Below are positions 8,991 to 17,565 of a stretch of 64,000 nt of DNA, one piece after another. The notes under the pieces are model-generated. The model was not told the origin of the DNA and did no database searches. It saw only the letters and a program-made list of their open reading frames with translations. The DNA comes from Hahella sp018986435. GTDB lineage: Bacteria > Pseudomonadota > Gammaproteobacteria > Pseudomonadales > Oleiphilaceae. The stretch is taken from NCBI RefSeq assembly GCF_050749805.1, contig NZ_CP192738.1, positions 1-64,000 on the forward strand. The letters are read 5' to 3'. Position 1 is the first letter of the stretch. Every line of letters begins with the position of its first letter. The position numbers and the translations under genes are program-made.

Positions 8991-10400
8991 TTAGATTGGC
9001 TTGAAAAGACTTTTCCCACTACCGAAAAGAGAGTTGTGAAATTCGGTAGCATACCTATCGGTCATACCGGCGATGAAGTCACAGATAATTCTTTTTTTGT
9101 TCCTGCTATCCCGATATAACTGCTTCCAGTCATCAGGGAGTAACGAGCCACCACTATTATCAATGGCTTTAAATAACTCACAAACAATATCTTTCCCCCT
9201 ATATTCTACGACAGCCAATCGTGGTGATCTAATGTTAAGCTCGTAGTTGAGGTGTTTTAAAATCTCAACTTCTAGCATTGCCTCTCTTGTGAGTCTGGCT
9301 TGGGAGAGGGCTGGGCAATGCTCGTTATATTTGACCTCAGTAGAACCGATTAGTTTTCCTACTCTTTCTGCAGTAAATTTTGTCCTGGTGAGAGAATCTT
9401 GGGCTATTTGCTGGTCCAATTTATAGATCTTTGTCGCCTCAAGTGCGCTACTAGTTTTGTCGGAAAAACCTGCTTCTGTAAGCCCATCAAACACCAAGGA
9501 TGCTGCCTCAAATAATTCGTCAAAGGATTGCATTTCCTCATGCTTCGCTTTCTTTAACTCCTTATTTGTACGATCAAATACAGTCTTTCTGATAACCCCA
9601 TCGTTAAACAATGCTGAGAGAATTGAAACTGGCGTAGAAAAACCTGCGTGTAAACTATCCTCTAGGTCATACGTTGAATAAGCAATGTCGTCAGCTATCT
9701 CCATAATGCTACATTCTATGGTTCGAAAATCGCCTTGGTGTTGTTTCCGAGGCGCTACTTTGCTTTTAATTTCTTTTACGATATCCGCAGAGGATGAGTA
9801 GTAGCCCTTTTGTAAAGGAGCCCTTTTTTTCCTTTGTTCTGGTATTTCGGTGTCGTACTTGAGTATTGATGCCAAGCTTCTTACGGTTAGGTCTAACCCT
9901 AAGTCTGAGTAAGTATTCTCTCCTACCTTTATCAGCTTTCTTTCAGTGCATGTCAGTATACGCAGAGTCTGTGCATTCCCCTCAAATCCTCCGAACGCAA
10001 GCATCATCTCGTCTAATGCGCGCTCGCCATTATGGCCAAAGGGAGGGTGACCCAGATCATGAGCGAGTCCAGCAAACTCCAGTAAGTCTAGGTCAATGTG
10101 ACTGCTCTCAAATTCTGGTTCGACGGAGTTAATTCGCTCGCCTATACCAGTAGAGATTTGTGCAACTTCTAAAGAGTGGGTAAGTCTGTTTCTGAAAAAA
10201 TCAGACTCATATCCAGGAAAAAGCTGAGTTTTGCCTTGTAATCGCCGGAAGGCTGGAGTGTGAATAAGTCTTGAGTAATCTTTGCGGAAGGATAATCGTC
10301 CTGGCTCTCTTTCTTTATCGCAATGCTTGCCGACATTAATGCCACTAAGGCGATAGTAGTCTCCATCGCCATATAGCGGCAGAGGTTTCATATTTGACAT
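8991..10400 (-). CDS. dgt: dGTP/dNTP triphosphohydrolase, HD domain (Dgt type)
   Basis: Hydrolyses dNTPs, classically dGTP, to the nucleoside and tripolyphosphate. The HD-domain metal ligands are visible in 469 residues: H75 (LTHSLEVAQ), H114-D115 (LAHDLGHPPFGHNGE) and the D237-D238 pair (EIADDIAYSTYDLED). Length and motif spacing fit the Dgt branch of the SAMHD1-like superfamily. Two Met starts are possible (10400 and 10391), with no strong ribosome site for either. The gene is noticeably AT-rich and is preceded on the same strand by a 54-codon gene, with a hairpin between them. Members of this family control nucleotide pools and some act in phage defence; which applies here is inference. 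Confidence 0.88.
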   Translation of the reverse strand: MSNMKPLPLYGDGDYYRLSGINVGKHCDKEREPGRLSFRKDYSRLIHTPAFRRLQGKTQLFPGYESDFFRNRLTHSLEVAQISTGIGERINSVEPEFESSHIDLDLLEFAGLAHDLGHPPFGHNGERALDEMMLAFGGFEGNAQTLRILTCTERKLIKVGENTYSDLGLDLTVRSLASILKYDTEIPEQRKKRAPLQKGYYSSSADIVKEIKSKVAPRKQHQGDFRTIECSIMEIADDIAYSTYDLEDSLHAGFSTPVSILSALFNDGVIRKTVFDRTNKELKKAKHEEMQSFDELFEAASLVFDGLTEAGFSDKTSSALEATKIYKLDQQIAQDSLTRTKFTAERVGKLIGSTEVKYNEHCPALSQARLTREAMLEVEILKHLNYELNIRSPRLAVVEYRGKDIVCELFKAIDNSGGSLLPDDWKQLYRDSRNKKRIICDFIAGMTDRYATEFHNSLFGSGKSLFKPI

Positions 10401-10407
10401 AACTTAG

Positions 10408-10431
10408 GCATAAACACTTCGTGTTTTGCCT
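10408..10431 (-). other. Intercistronic stem-loop between the 54-aa gene and dgt
   Basis: GGCATAAACAC and GTGTTTTGCC flank a TTC loop, forming a near-perfect stem with one bulge just before the dgt start codon. There is no T run, so it is more likely an mRNA-processing or translation-control hairpin than a terminator. Confidence 0.45.
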
Positions 10432-10434
10432 TTC

Positions 10435-10599
10435 CTATTTCGTACTTTTGTCGCTTTTGTTAGCGGAGCTTCGAGTCACGCTCTTGATAGCGAATGCCAT
10501 GTCTTTTTCCACCATGCTAATCGCATAAGCTATTGCTTCGGAAGGCTTGTGAAAATCTTGAACCGGTTTTGAAGACTTAAACCCCTTTTCTTTAGACAT
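10435..10599 (-). CDS. Small basic protein, 54 residues, unknown function
   Basis: An open frame of 54 codons begins MSKEKGFKSSKPVQDFHKP and ends in a lysine/serine-rich tail (SANKSDKSTK). The ATG at 10599 is preceded by GGAG at a good distance (GGAGAAAGAA-ATG), which is the main reason for calling it real. The centre, SEAIAYAISMVEKDMAFAIKSV, could form one amphipathic helix. It lies 34 bp upstream of dgt on the same strand, so the two are probably co-transcribed. I do not recognise the family. Confidence 0.55.
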   Translation of the reverse strand: MSKEKGFKSSKPVQDFHKPSEAIAYAISMVEKDMAFAIKSVTRSSANKSDKSTK

Positions 10600-10698
10600 T
10601 TCTTTCTCCGGTGTTGTTAGTTATTCCAATACTAATAGTATAGAACTGCTTGAATAAATGTCATTTGACTGAAAACAAAATCAACACTGCTTCACAGA

Positions 10699-10726
10699 GT
10701 TAACAAGTTAACAAGTTAACAAGTTG
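10699..10726. repeat. Triple 8-bp tandem repeat GTTAACAA
   Basis: Three exact copies of GTTAACAA plus a partial fourth (GTTG). Each unit contains the palindrome GTTAAC. It lies between the end of the ABC ATPase gene (10747) and the 54-residue gene, about 100 bp upstream of the latter's start codon. It could be an operator array for the dgt transcript or a slippage-prone microsatellite. Confidence 0.8.
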
Positions 10727-10746
10727 ACTGTTGTACGAGTAATTCT

Positions 10747-11754
10747 TTAACTAGAGGCCAAATATTCTCTAAGCAAAGGATCTCCCCCCACAGGAAAATG
10801 ACACGCGGCTATGCGCTCCTCTCCTTCCATAGGACGAAGTCTGGGTTGCTCATGGCGACATTTGTCTCGCGCGTTGACGCACCGGGGAGCGAATGGGCAT
10901 CCCTGGGGGGGTGCGGCGGGATCGGGGAGTTCTATTGTTTCGCTCTCTCCTCGCAAACCTTTTTTACCAGGAAGCGGGATAGAATCGAGCAGCAAACGGG
11001 TGTAAGGGTGTTTCGGAGACCTGAACAGTTCACCGGCGGGCGCCTGTTCTACGATGCGCCCGAAATACATGACTGCGATGACGTCGCTGACTGCTTCCAC
11101 GACGGCCAGGTCATGGCTGATAAATACGTAAGCGAGGTGATAGTGTTGCTGGAGATCCTGCAGCAGATTCAGCACCTGGGCCTGTATGGAGACATCCAGC
11201 GCGGAAACCGGTTCATCCAGAACCAGGATCTGTGGTTGCGCCGCCAACGCCCTTGCTATACCGATGCGTTGCGCCTGACCGCCGGACAATTCATGTGGAT
11301 AACGCTCCAGTAGCTCTGGCCTTAATCCAATGGCCTCCATAAGCTCCTGTAGACGCCTGTAGCGAGCGTTTCTCTTCATCCCCAGAAGATGATCCATCGG
11401 AGCCTCTAAAATCGCTCTAATCGTCTTACGGGGGTTAAGAGCGCTAAGAGAATCCTGGAAGACATATTGGATCTGGCTATGCAGACGCTTTCGTTCGCTA
11501 CGGCTGCGATCAGGCCAAGATTTCCCATCTAGCAGCAAATGGCCTGCGCTGGGTTGATCAAGGCCTACCAGCATGCGCGCGAGGGTGGATTTGCCGCAAC
11601 CGGACTCACCTACAATGCCCAGAGTGGCGCCGGGTTGAATACACAGGTCCACGCCCTGCACTGCCTGTATCAGCGGCTTGCGTCGACCGAGCCAACCGCG
11701 CCCGCCGCCATAGTGACGAGTGAGATTACTGGCGGTCAGAAGAGTGGCGGTCAT
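10747..11754 (-). CDS. Oligopeptide/dipeptide/nickel ABC importer ATPase, DppF type
   Basis: Second ATPase of a peptide-type importer, about 335 residues from MTATLLTASN. It has Walker A GESGCGKST, the signature LSGGQAQRIGIARAL, Walker B ILVLDEP and the C-terminal oligopeptide-family extension with GCPFAPRC and later cysteines, which in relatives bind an iron-sulfur cluster or metal. The start at 11754 overlaps the stop of the upstream fused permease-ATPase by 4 bp (ATGA), indicating translational coupling. A longer frame back to 11859 is only overlap with that gene. Substrate cannot be told from sequence; the long substrate-binding protein suggests peptides. Confidence 0.92.
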   Translation of the reverse strand: MTATLLTASNLTRHYGGGRGWLGRRKPLIQAVQGVDLCIQPGATLGIVGESGCGKSTLARMLVGLDQPSAGHLLLDGKSWPDRSRSERKRLHSQIQYVFQDSLSALNPRKTIRAILEAPMDHLLGMKRNARYRRLQELMEAIGLRPELLERYPHELSGGQAQRIGIARALAAQPQILVLDEPVSALDVSIQAQVLNLLQDLQQHYHLAYVFISHDLAVVEAVSDVIAVMYFGRIVEQAPAGELFRSPKHPYTRLLLDSIPLPGKKGLRGESETIELPDPAAPPQGCPFAPRCVNARDKCRHEQPRLRPMEGEERIAACHFPVGGDPLLREYLASS

Positions 11755-13661
11755 GGGGACGTTTTCCACAAAGGTTTGATACAGCGGGCGAAACGATTTT
11801 CGCCCAGTGGACGTAAGCTGATATCGCTGTTCCGACAGTCGCCTTCCGCAAAAGGGCACCTATCCGCGAACGCGCACCCTGCGGGCAGATTATTAACCGC
11901 GGGAGGAGAGCCGGGAATGGCAGGCAGGCGATCCTGGTTTCGACCAGGAATCGGGACGCAATCGATGAGCAGGCGAGTATAGGGATGGGCGGGCTTGTTC
12001 AATACTTCTCCTGCGGCGCCGACCTCCACTATGCGTCCAGCGTACATGACCGCCACACGGTCACAGATTTCGGAAACGACGCCAAAGTCGTGGGTGATGA
12101 ACAAAAGCGCCGCCGCCTCATTTTGTTTGCGGTGCTGGTTCATCAATTTCAACACCTGAGCCTGTACCGTGACGTCCAGAGCGGTAGTGGGTTCGTCCGC
12201 CACGATGATCTGTGGATGATTGGCGAGAGCCATGGCGATGCAAACCCGTTGTCGCATGCCTCCAGAAAGCTCATGGGGATAGCTGTGCGCTATTGAAGCG
12301 GCGTTGGGAAGGCGCACTTGTTCCAGCAGGCTCACAGCGGCGCGCCACGCCTCCCTATGAGAATAAGGTTGGTGCGCTTGAATCGCCTCTGCGACTTGGG
12401 CGCCGACACTAAAAAGCGGGTGAAGACTGGAGAGAGGGTCTTGGAATATGTAGGCGATTTCCCCGCCTCTGAGCGCCTGTATGCGATGCAGTGGGAAAGA
12501 GAGTAGATCTTCCCCTCTCCGCCAGATCTGGCCGCTTACGATGCGTCCTGGGGGCGTAGGCGCCAATCTGAGCAGAGACATCGCCGTAACGGATTTACCG
12601 GAGCCGGATTCGCCCACCAAACCCAGGCATTCCCCCTTACCCAGCTCGAAGCTGACGCCGCCTACTGCCTTGTAAATGTCCGTCCCAACAAGAAACTCGG
12701 TCTGTAAATTTCGCACCGCCAGGGCGTCCTGAGTCGCACTGATGTCTGGGGCTGGGGAGCTTTTAGCATTAGCGCTCTGTACTTCCGTCATGGCGGAGGG
12801 GCGTGTCAAAGAGCCTGACTTTAATTTGGGATCAAGCACATCTCTGACGCCATCGCCAATCAAATTGACGCTCATGACCAGCGCGAAGATCATCAGCCCG
12901 GGAATCACGGACACATGCGGCGCTGTAAACAGCAATTTGCGTCCCTCCCCCAGCATGGCGCCCAGATCCGCTTGCGGCGGTTGCGCGCCCAAACCGAGAA
13001 AACTGAGTCCTGCGGTTTCCAATATCATCCAACCCAGGGTTGTCGACATGGTGATGACGATGATGGGTGCCACATTAGGCAGTATTTCCGTAAGCAGAAT
13101 GCGCACAGGACCTTTGCCGGAAAGCCTGGCGGCGTCGACAAAATCCCGTCTTGTCAGGCTCAACGTGACGCCTCGGATATTGCGGGCGAAGAATGGAATA
13201 TTCACCAGGGCGATGGCGTAGAGAGCGTTTGATAACCCCGGCCCTAATGCCGCGACGATCGCCAGCGCCAGTAAAATATAGGGGAAAGCCATCAGCATAT
13301 CGACGCCGCGCATCAACACATTATCCGTTCGTCCGCCTGCGAAACCCGCGATCAAACCCAATGCAGAGCCGATGACGGAAGCGATCAGCGTGGCGGATAA
13401 ACCCACTGAGATGCTAACGCGCGCTCCCCATATCAAACGGGAGAGGAGATCCCTTCCCAGATGATCCGTTCCCAATAAACGGCCTTCGCTTAATGGTCGT
13501 AGTAAACGCTCCGCAGGCGCAGTGTCGTTTGGCGCTGATAACGGAAGTATGGGCGCCGCTAGAGCGATGACCGTCACCAGCAAAAACAGGCAGAGCCCGA
13601 AAAAGGCAATGTGGTTATGCCGGAATAGTTTCCAGGCGCTGGGGCGAGATGAGCGAGTCAT
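11751..13661 (-). CDS. Fused ABC importer permease (DppC type) and ATPase (DppD type)
   Basis: One uninterrupted 636-residue frame contains two normally separate subunits. Residues 1 to about 280 are a DppC-like permease with LGTDHLGRDLLSRL near 64-76 and the ATPase-docking EAA-type loop around 180-225. About 281-312 is a hydrophilic linker. From about 313 there is a full ATPase with Walker A GESGSGKS (350-357), LSGGMRQRVCIAMAL, IIVADEPT and the Cys-rich GCAFADRCPFAEGDC tail. The only internal Met that could restart the ATPase (Met291, base 12791) follows a pyrimidine-rich stretch with no ribosome site, so I take the fusion as real. It overlaps both neighbours by 4 bp (ATGA). Confidence 0.93.
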   Translation of the reverse strand: MTRSSRPSAWKLFRHNHIAFFGLCLFLLVTVIALAAPILPLSAPNDTAPAERLLRPLSEGRLLGTDHLGRDLLSRLIWGARVSISVGLSATLIASVIGSALGLIAGFAGGRTDNVLMRGVDMLMAFPYILLALAIVAALGPGLSNALYAIALVNIPFFARNIRGVTLSLTRRDFVDAARLSGKGPVRILLTEILPNVAPIIVITMSTTLGWMILETAGLSFLGLGAQPPQADLGAMLGEGRKLLFTAPHVSVIPGLMIFALVMSVNLIGDGVRDVLDPKLKSGSLTRPSAMTEVQSANAKSSPAPDISATQDALAVRNLQTEFLVGTDIYKAVGGVSFELGKGECLGLVGESGSGKSVTAMSLLRLAPTPPGRIVSGQIWRRGEDLLSFPLHRIQALRGGEIAYIFQDPLSSLHPLFSVGAQVAEAIQAHQPYSHREAWRAAVSLLEQVRLPNAASIAHSYPHELSGGMRQRVCIAMALANHPQIIVADEPTTALDVTVQAQVLKLMNQHRKQNEAAALLFITHDFGVVSEICDRVAVMYAGRIVEVGAAGEVLNKPAHPYTRLLIDCVPIPGRNQDRLPAIPGSPPAVNNLPAGCAFADRCPFAEGDCRNSDISLRPLGENRFARCIKPLWKTSP

Positions 13662-14605
13662 GAGGTCAGTCTTGGGTCGAGTCGATGCTGAGCAACATCC
13701 GCAGCCAGATTAAAAAGGACGTATGAGGTGGCGACTACCAATACTCCCCCTTGCGCGAGCAGAATGTCCCGGGTGGCGATCGCCTGCACCAACATGCGAC
13801 CTATTCCGGGCCATTGGAATACGGTTTCGATATAGACTGCGCCGCCAAGTACGAAGCCAGCCTGAATGCCCAATACAGGGATAATGGCGACCAGCGCGGC
13901 CTTAAAAGCGTGGCGATAGATCACGCGGCGCTCACTTAGCCCCTTGGCGCGAGCCGTGCGAATGTAATCCTGCCGCAGTACCTCCAACATGGCGCCTCGG
14001 GTTAGGCGGGCGATAACGCCAGTTGCGATGACCGCCAGCGTAATGGCCGGTAACGTGAGATGGGAGAGCAGGTCCTGAATATCGCCACCGCCGTATATCG
14101 CGTACATACCGCTGGCCGGCAGCCATTGCAACTCGACGGCGAAAACCAGTATCAGCAGCAGTCCCAGCCAGAATGACGGCGTTGAAATGCCAATCAAAAC
14201 CAGCAATGTGATCACTCTGTCAGCCCAGCTGAACTGGCGCGCTGCAGAGACAATTCCCGCCAATAGTCCGAACAGAGAGCACAGCAGAAAGGAGGCTCCG
14301 GCGAGCGTCAATGTGGCGCTGAAGCGCTCTAAAACCTCATCCAGAACGGGGCGATTCAAGCTGTAAGATCGGCCTAAATCTCCTTGCAGAATGTGTCCCA
14401 ACCAGATTAAATATTGTTCAAATAGGCTATGATTTAACCCTAACTGACGGTTAATTCGTGCGATATTTTCAGGCGTTGCATAGGCGCCGAGAATTGCGGT
14501 GGCGGGATCTCCCGGAATCATGGCCATGATCAAGAAGACGATCGCGGTCATTCCGAACAGGACAGGAATGACGAAAAGGAGACGTTTGGCGATATAGCTC
14601 CACAT
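13658..14605 (-). CDS. ABC peptide importer permease, DppB type
   Basis: First membrane subunit of the importer, about 315 residues from MWSYIAKRLLFVIPVLFG. It shows the family's N-terminal helix and MIPGDPA motif, six predicted helices, the GLLLILVFAVELQWLPASGMY segment and the EAA docking loop (RTARAKGLSERRVIYRHAFKAAL). The start at 14605 aligns with relatives; an earlier in-frame Met at 14680 would add 25 residues not expected in the family. It is coupled by ATGA overlap to the fused permease-ATPase. The usual close linkage to the binding-protein gene is missing: about 556 bp of AT-rich DNA lies upstream. Confidence 0.92.
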   Translation of the reverse strand: MWSYIAKRLLFVIPVLFGMTAIVFLIMAMIPGDPATAILGAYATPENIARINRQLGLNHSLFEQYLIWLGHILQGDLGRSYSLNRPVLDEVLERFSATLTLAGASFLLCSLFGLLAGIVSAARQFSWADRVITLLVLIGISTPSFWLGLLLILVFAVELQWLPASGMYAIYGGGDIQDLLSHLTLPAITLAVIATGVIARLTRGAMLEVLRQDYIRTARAKGLSERRVIYRHAFKAALVAIIPVLGIQAGFVLGGAVYIETVFQWPGIGRMLVQAIATRDILLAQGGVLVVATSYVLFNLAADVAQHRLDPRLTS

Positions 14606-15161
14606 GGGGGTTAGAGTTGTTCTTTGACGATGGGAAAATGGAAGACGGAATGTGACAAAAAATCCCGTTTCCTCCTGCATTTTTCCTTACAAGAAATCTT
14701 GTGAGTGCTCGGAGAGTTTGAAGGGGAATTTTGGTCAAAAATGGGGTTTGGAGAGGCCTCTTTTCCATTGCTCATTGAAAGGGTCCTTTTGAAGTCCTGA
14801 TTTGAGGTGAGATAACTTGGTTTCAGGTCGTTATTTCTTCATTTCTATAACGGCAAAAAGTGCTTTTTCCGCTCGTTTTTTGAACATGTTTTATGGGGTT
14901 AATAACTGAAAATTTTCCTCAAGGTAAAATATTGCCGATTTAACTCAGCGTTAAATATTTTTTCTATGAAAATAACTGAAAATATAACTGGCGGAGTTTT
15001 TCATAACTTCAAATAAAATATATAACTTAATGTTTTTATTTCGTTTATTTATCTAAGGCGTAACGACTACGAACGTCACTCAGGGAATAAAGTTTTTGCT
15101 ATGAAGCTGTGATGAAATATGATTTATTAAAAATATGCCGGTTAGAAAATCCTGATAAATC
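14606..15161 (-). other. AT-rich non-coding gap inside the ABC importer operon
   Basis: No credible gene is seen here. The stretch from about 14850 to 15130 is strongly AT-rich and contains two exact copies of AATAACTGAAAAT (14901-14913 and 14971-14983). It separates the binding-protein gene from its permeases on the same strand. It may hold a second promoter, a leader RNA or an mRNA-processing region that lets the binding protein be made in excess. Confidence 0.5.
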
Positions 15162-16730
15162 TCATGGCTTCTTCACCTCTCTTAAATCCAGAAAAAATGA
15201 AGGCTGTAACCTGAAGTTTTTAACGCGTGACTGACTGACGGCGTTTTGTTTCCAGTTGGCGATAAAAGCCCAGGGGGCGTCTTCTTGTACGATGACCTGC
15301 ATTTCTTTGTAGAGTGCGGCTCTCTGGTTTTGGTCTGTAGCGCGACGCGCTCGTTCAAGCAGATCGTCCACTTTGGGGTTGGCGTAGTAACCGGAGTTGA
15401 AGCCGCCCTTATCCGGCCAGGCGTCGCTGCGTAATGCGAGATAAGGCAAGGTATCGGGGTCGTTGGTCATCCAGGCCATTTCCGCCATATCGACGCCTTC
15501 CGGTAATCCGGGATTCACTTTGCTGAGAAAGGTATTCCACTCATAAGTCTCTATCTTTACCTGAAGACCCACTTTGGCGAGGTCCGCCTGAATCGCCGCG
15601 CCCATGGCGACGGGCTCCAGCATCCCTGAACCCCCTTCCGTCACGTAGAAAGTAAGCTGAGCGCCTTCGTGTCCCGCCGCTTTGATTAGTTCGCGCGCCT
15701 TGTCGGGGTCATATGCGTAAGCGTCCAGATTTGGGTTATACGCCCAGGCGAAAGCAGGCGGGATGGGTCCTTTGGCGACTTCTGCGGTGCCTTGCAACAC
15801 GTTTTCCACCAGCGCTTTCTTATCAATCGCGTAGTTGATCGCCTGACGCATACGGCGATCCGCCAAGGGACCTTTTTTGTTGTTGAGAATGAGAAACCAT
15901 AAATGCGGTCCCGCCTGCTGATAAACCTGGAATCCAGAATCTTTCTCGAATACGGCCAGATTATCCGGCGGGGTTTCCACCATGAGGTCTACGCCGCCTG
16001 AGAGCATTTCCGCCATACGCGTGTTGGCGTCGGTGATGGGTCGGAACACCACTGCTTCCAGAGGCGGTGCGCCGCCCCAGTATTTGTCGTTGCGGACAAT
16101 AACGACCTTGGCGTTGCTGACCCACTCGGCAAAGTGGAACGGGCCGGTTCCCGCCGGATGACGACCATAATCCTTACCGTACTTTTTCACTGATTCGGGT
16201 GAGATTATCAGACCGGTTGGATAGGCTAGGTTGGAAAGAAACGGGGCGTAAGGTTCTTTTAATTCAAATCGAACGTGGAGGTCGTCAATCGCTTCCACCT
16301 TCTCTATTGGACTGAAGAAAAACGCCAATGGAAAAGGGCCGGTGTCATGATAAGGATGCTTTTCGTCAAGCATACGTTCGAAATTGAACTTTACCGCTTC
16401 TGCGGTGAGAGGCGAGCCGTCATGAAATTGCACACCTTTGCGCAGAGTGAAGGTGTAAGTCTTGCCGTCGTCGCTGATTGTCCAGGACTCCGCTAACGCC
16501 GGCTCCACTTCCAAGCTTCCGTCTTTGAAGCGCACCAGCCCGTCATAGAGATTGATCAGTATGCGAAAGTCATTGAGAGCTGTGACGGCGTGAGGATCCA
16601 GAGATTTGGGCTCGGCGATCTGGCCGACCACTAAAACATTGGCGGGAGTCTGCGCCACGCTGGGCGAAGTTAATGTAATGAGTAAGAGGCAGCAAACGAG
16701 GACGCGCAGTACGCCCGACAGCCGGTCCAT
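15162..16730 (-). CDS. ABC importer substrate-binding protein, family 5 (peptide/nickel)
   Basis: Periplasmic receptor of the importer, about 522 residues. The signal peptide MDRLSGVLRVLVCCLLLITLT ends near SVAQ, and the mature protein starts at TPANVLVVGQIAEPKSLDPHAVT, the standard SBP family 5 opening. The body shows YDGLVRFKDGSLEVEPALAESW and FTLRKGVQFHDGSPLTAEAVKF, family hallmarks. Start ATG 16730 is preceded by AAGGAGGGATTC, an excellent ribosome site; a longer frame to 16823 lacks one. It is first in the operon, followed by the long gap and then the permeases and ATPases. Confidence 0.94.
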   Translation of the reverse strand: MDRLSGVLRVLVCCLLLITLTSPSVAQTPANVLVVGQIAEPKSLDPHAVTALNDFRILINLYDGLVRFKDGSLEVEPALAESWTISDDGKTYTFTLRKGVQFHDGSPLTAEAVKFNFERMLDEKHPYHDTGPFPLAFFFSPIEKVEAIDDLHVRFELKEPYAPFLSNLAYPTGLIISPESVKKYGKDYGRHPAGTGPFHFAEWVSNAKVVIVRNDKYWGGAPPLEAVVFRPITDANTRMAEMLSGGVDLMVETPPDNLAVFEKDSGFQVYQQAGPHLWFLILNNKKGPLADRRMRQAINYAIDKKALVENVLQGTAEVAKGPIPPAFAWAYNPNLDAYAYDPDKARELIKAAGHEGAQLTFYVTEGGSGMLEPVAMGAAIQADLAKVGLQVKIETYEWNTFLSKVNPGLPEGVDMAEMAWMTNDPDTLPYLALRSDAWPDKGGFNSGYYANPKVDDLLERARRATDQNQRAALYKEMQVIVQEDAPWAFIANWKQNAVSQSRVKNFRLQPSFFLDLREVKKP

Positions 16731-17018
16731 GAATCCCTCCTTGTGCGGAAGCGTTACTTTCGCGTCTCCGCGCCTCTCTCCTTCCTGCCCATCCGCTTGA
16801 ACGTCACTGACGACGTTCGGCATGGCGCTGAGAGGCTCGGTACTGTCCCTGACGCAGCCTCATTACACCTTAAAGAACATTTCCCACAACCTCAATGCCT
16901 TAACGCCGGATGAGACAAGTCGCCGACAGGAGGTCTATAACACGGGGTCTTGAGGATGGATCTTTGAAGCCGCTGAGGCCGTCCTGTTGCTGCGACGGCC
17001 CGTCAATAGCGAAAGCGA

Positions 17019-17456
17019 TTAGCGGTTTCTTCCATCCAGACAGAAGCGCCCGGCCCCGAATGCCGCGATTTGCAATAATCCTCCGGCCATGGCGATGTTC
17101 TTGAAGAAATGAATGAACTGGTTCTGATCGCCAAGCTGATTATGAAAAGCCAGGGCGGCTGCGACAGTGAAACCCGCCAGTATGAGCGCAGTAGCGCGGG
17201 TGCGGTAACCGGCGATCAAGGCTATCCCTCCAGCCAGCTCCACCAACACTGCGGCGGCGAAGCCCAAGGTGGCGAATGGCAAACCGGCGGACTCGATATA
17301 AGCAATGGTTCCCGCCGGCGCGCTGATCTTGGCGATGCCTGAAAGAACAAAGATGATGCTTATAAGCACTCTGCCAACGAGGGCGGAGACGGAGGCGATA
17401 TCGAAAGCGCCGTTAATGGAATGAGCTGAATTCGCATTGTGGGTCAGTTGAGTCAT
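17019..17456 (-). CDS. DoxX-family membrane protein
   Basis: A 145-residue protein with four hydrophobic helices. The motifs GRVLISIIFVLSGIAKI, AAVLVELAGGIALIAGYRTRATAL and FHNQ...FIHFFKNIAMAGGLLQIA are characteristic of the DoxX/SURF4-like family (YphA/YqjF type). These are quinone- or redox-associated membrane proteins of mostly unknown role. It is divergently placed from the LysR-type regulator at 17566, which is the likely controller of this gene. Confidence 0.85.
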   Translation of the reverse strand: MTQLTHNANSAHSINGAFDIASVSALVGRVLISIIFVLSGIAKISAPAGTIAYIESAGLPFATLGFAAAVLVELAGGIALIAGYRTRATALILAGFTVAAALAFHNQLGDQNQFIHFFKNIAMAGGLLQIAAFGAGRFCLDGRNR

Positions 17457-17565
17457 GTTGGCTTGCTCCAGTAATGAGTGTCGTTGCTTGATGGAACCAC
17501 TATATTGCGACTACTCTTTTCGCAAAACTGGGATAATTTCAGTCATTTTATTCGAGAAATTAGGC

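Noticed and set aside
8358..10746. Reading this block as a confirmed phage-defence island
   Set aside because: Dgt is also a housekeeping enzyme and no integrase, tRNA boundary or known defence partner is seen; kept only as a hypothesis.
11294..11302. Perfect DnaA box TGTGGATAA
   Set aside because: A single copy within the coding region of an ABC ATPase, without a cluster or AT-rich unwinding element; most likely chance.
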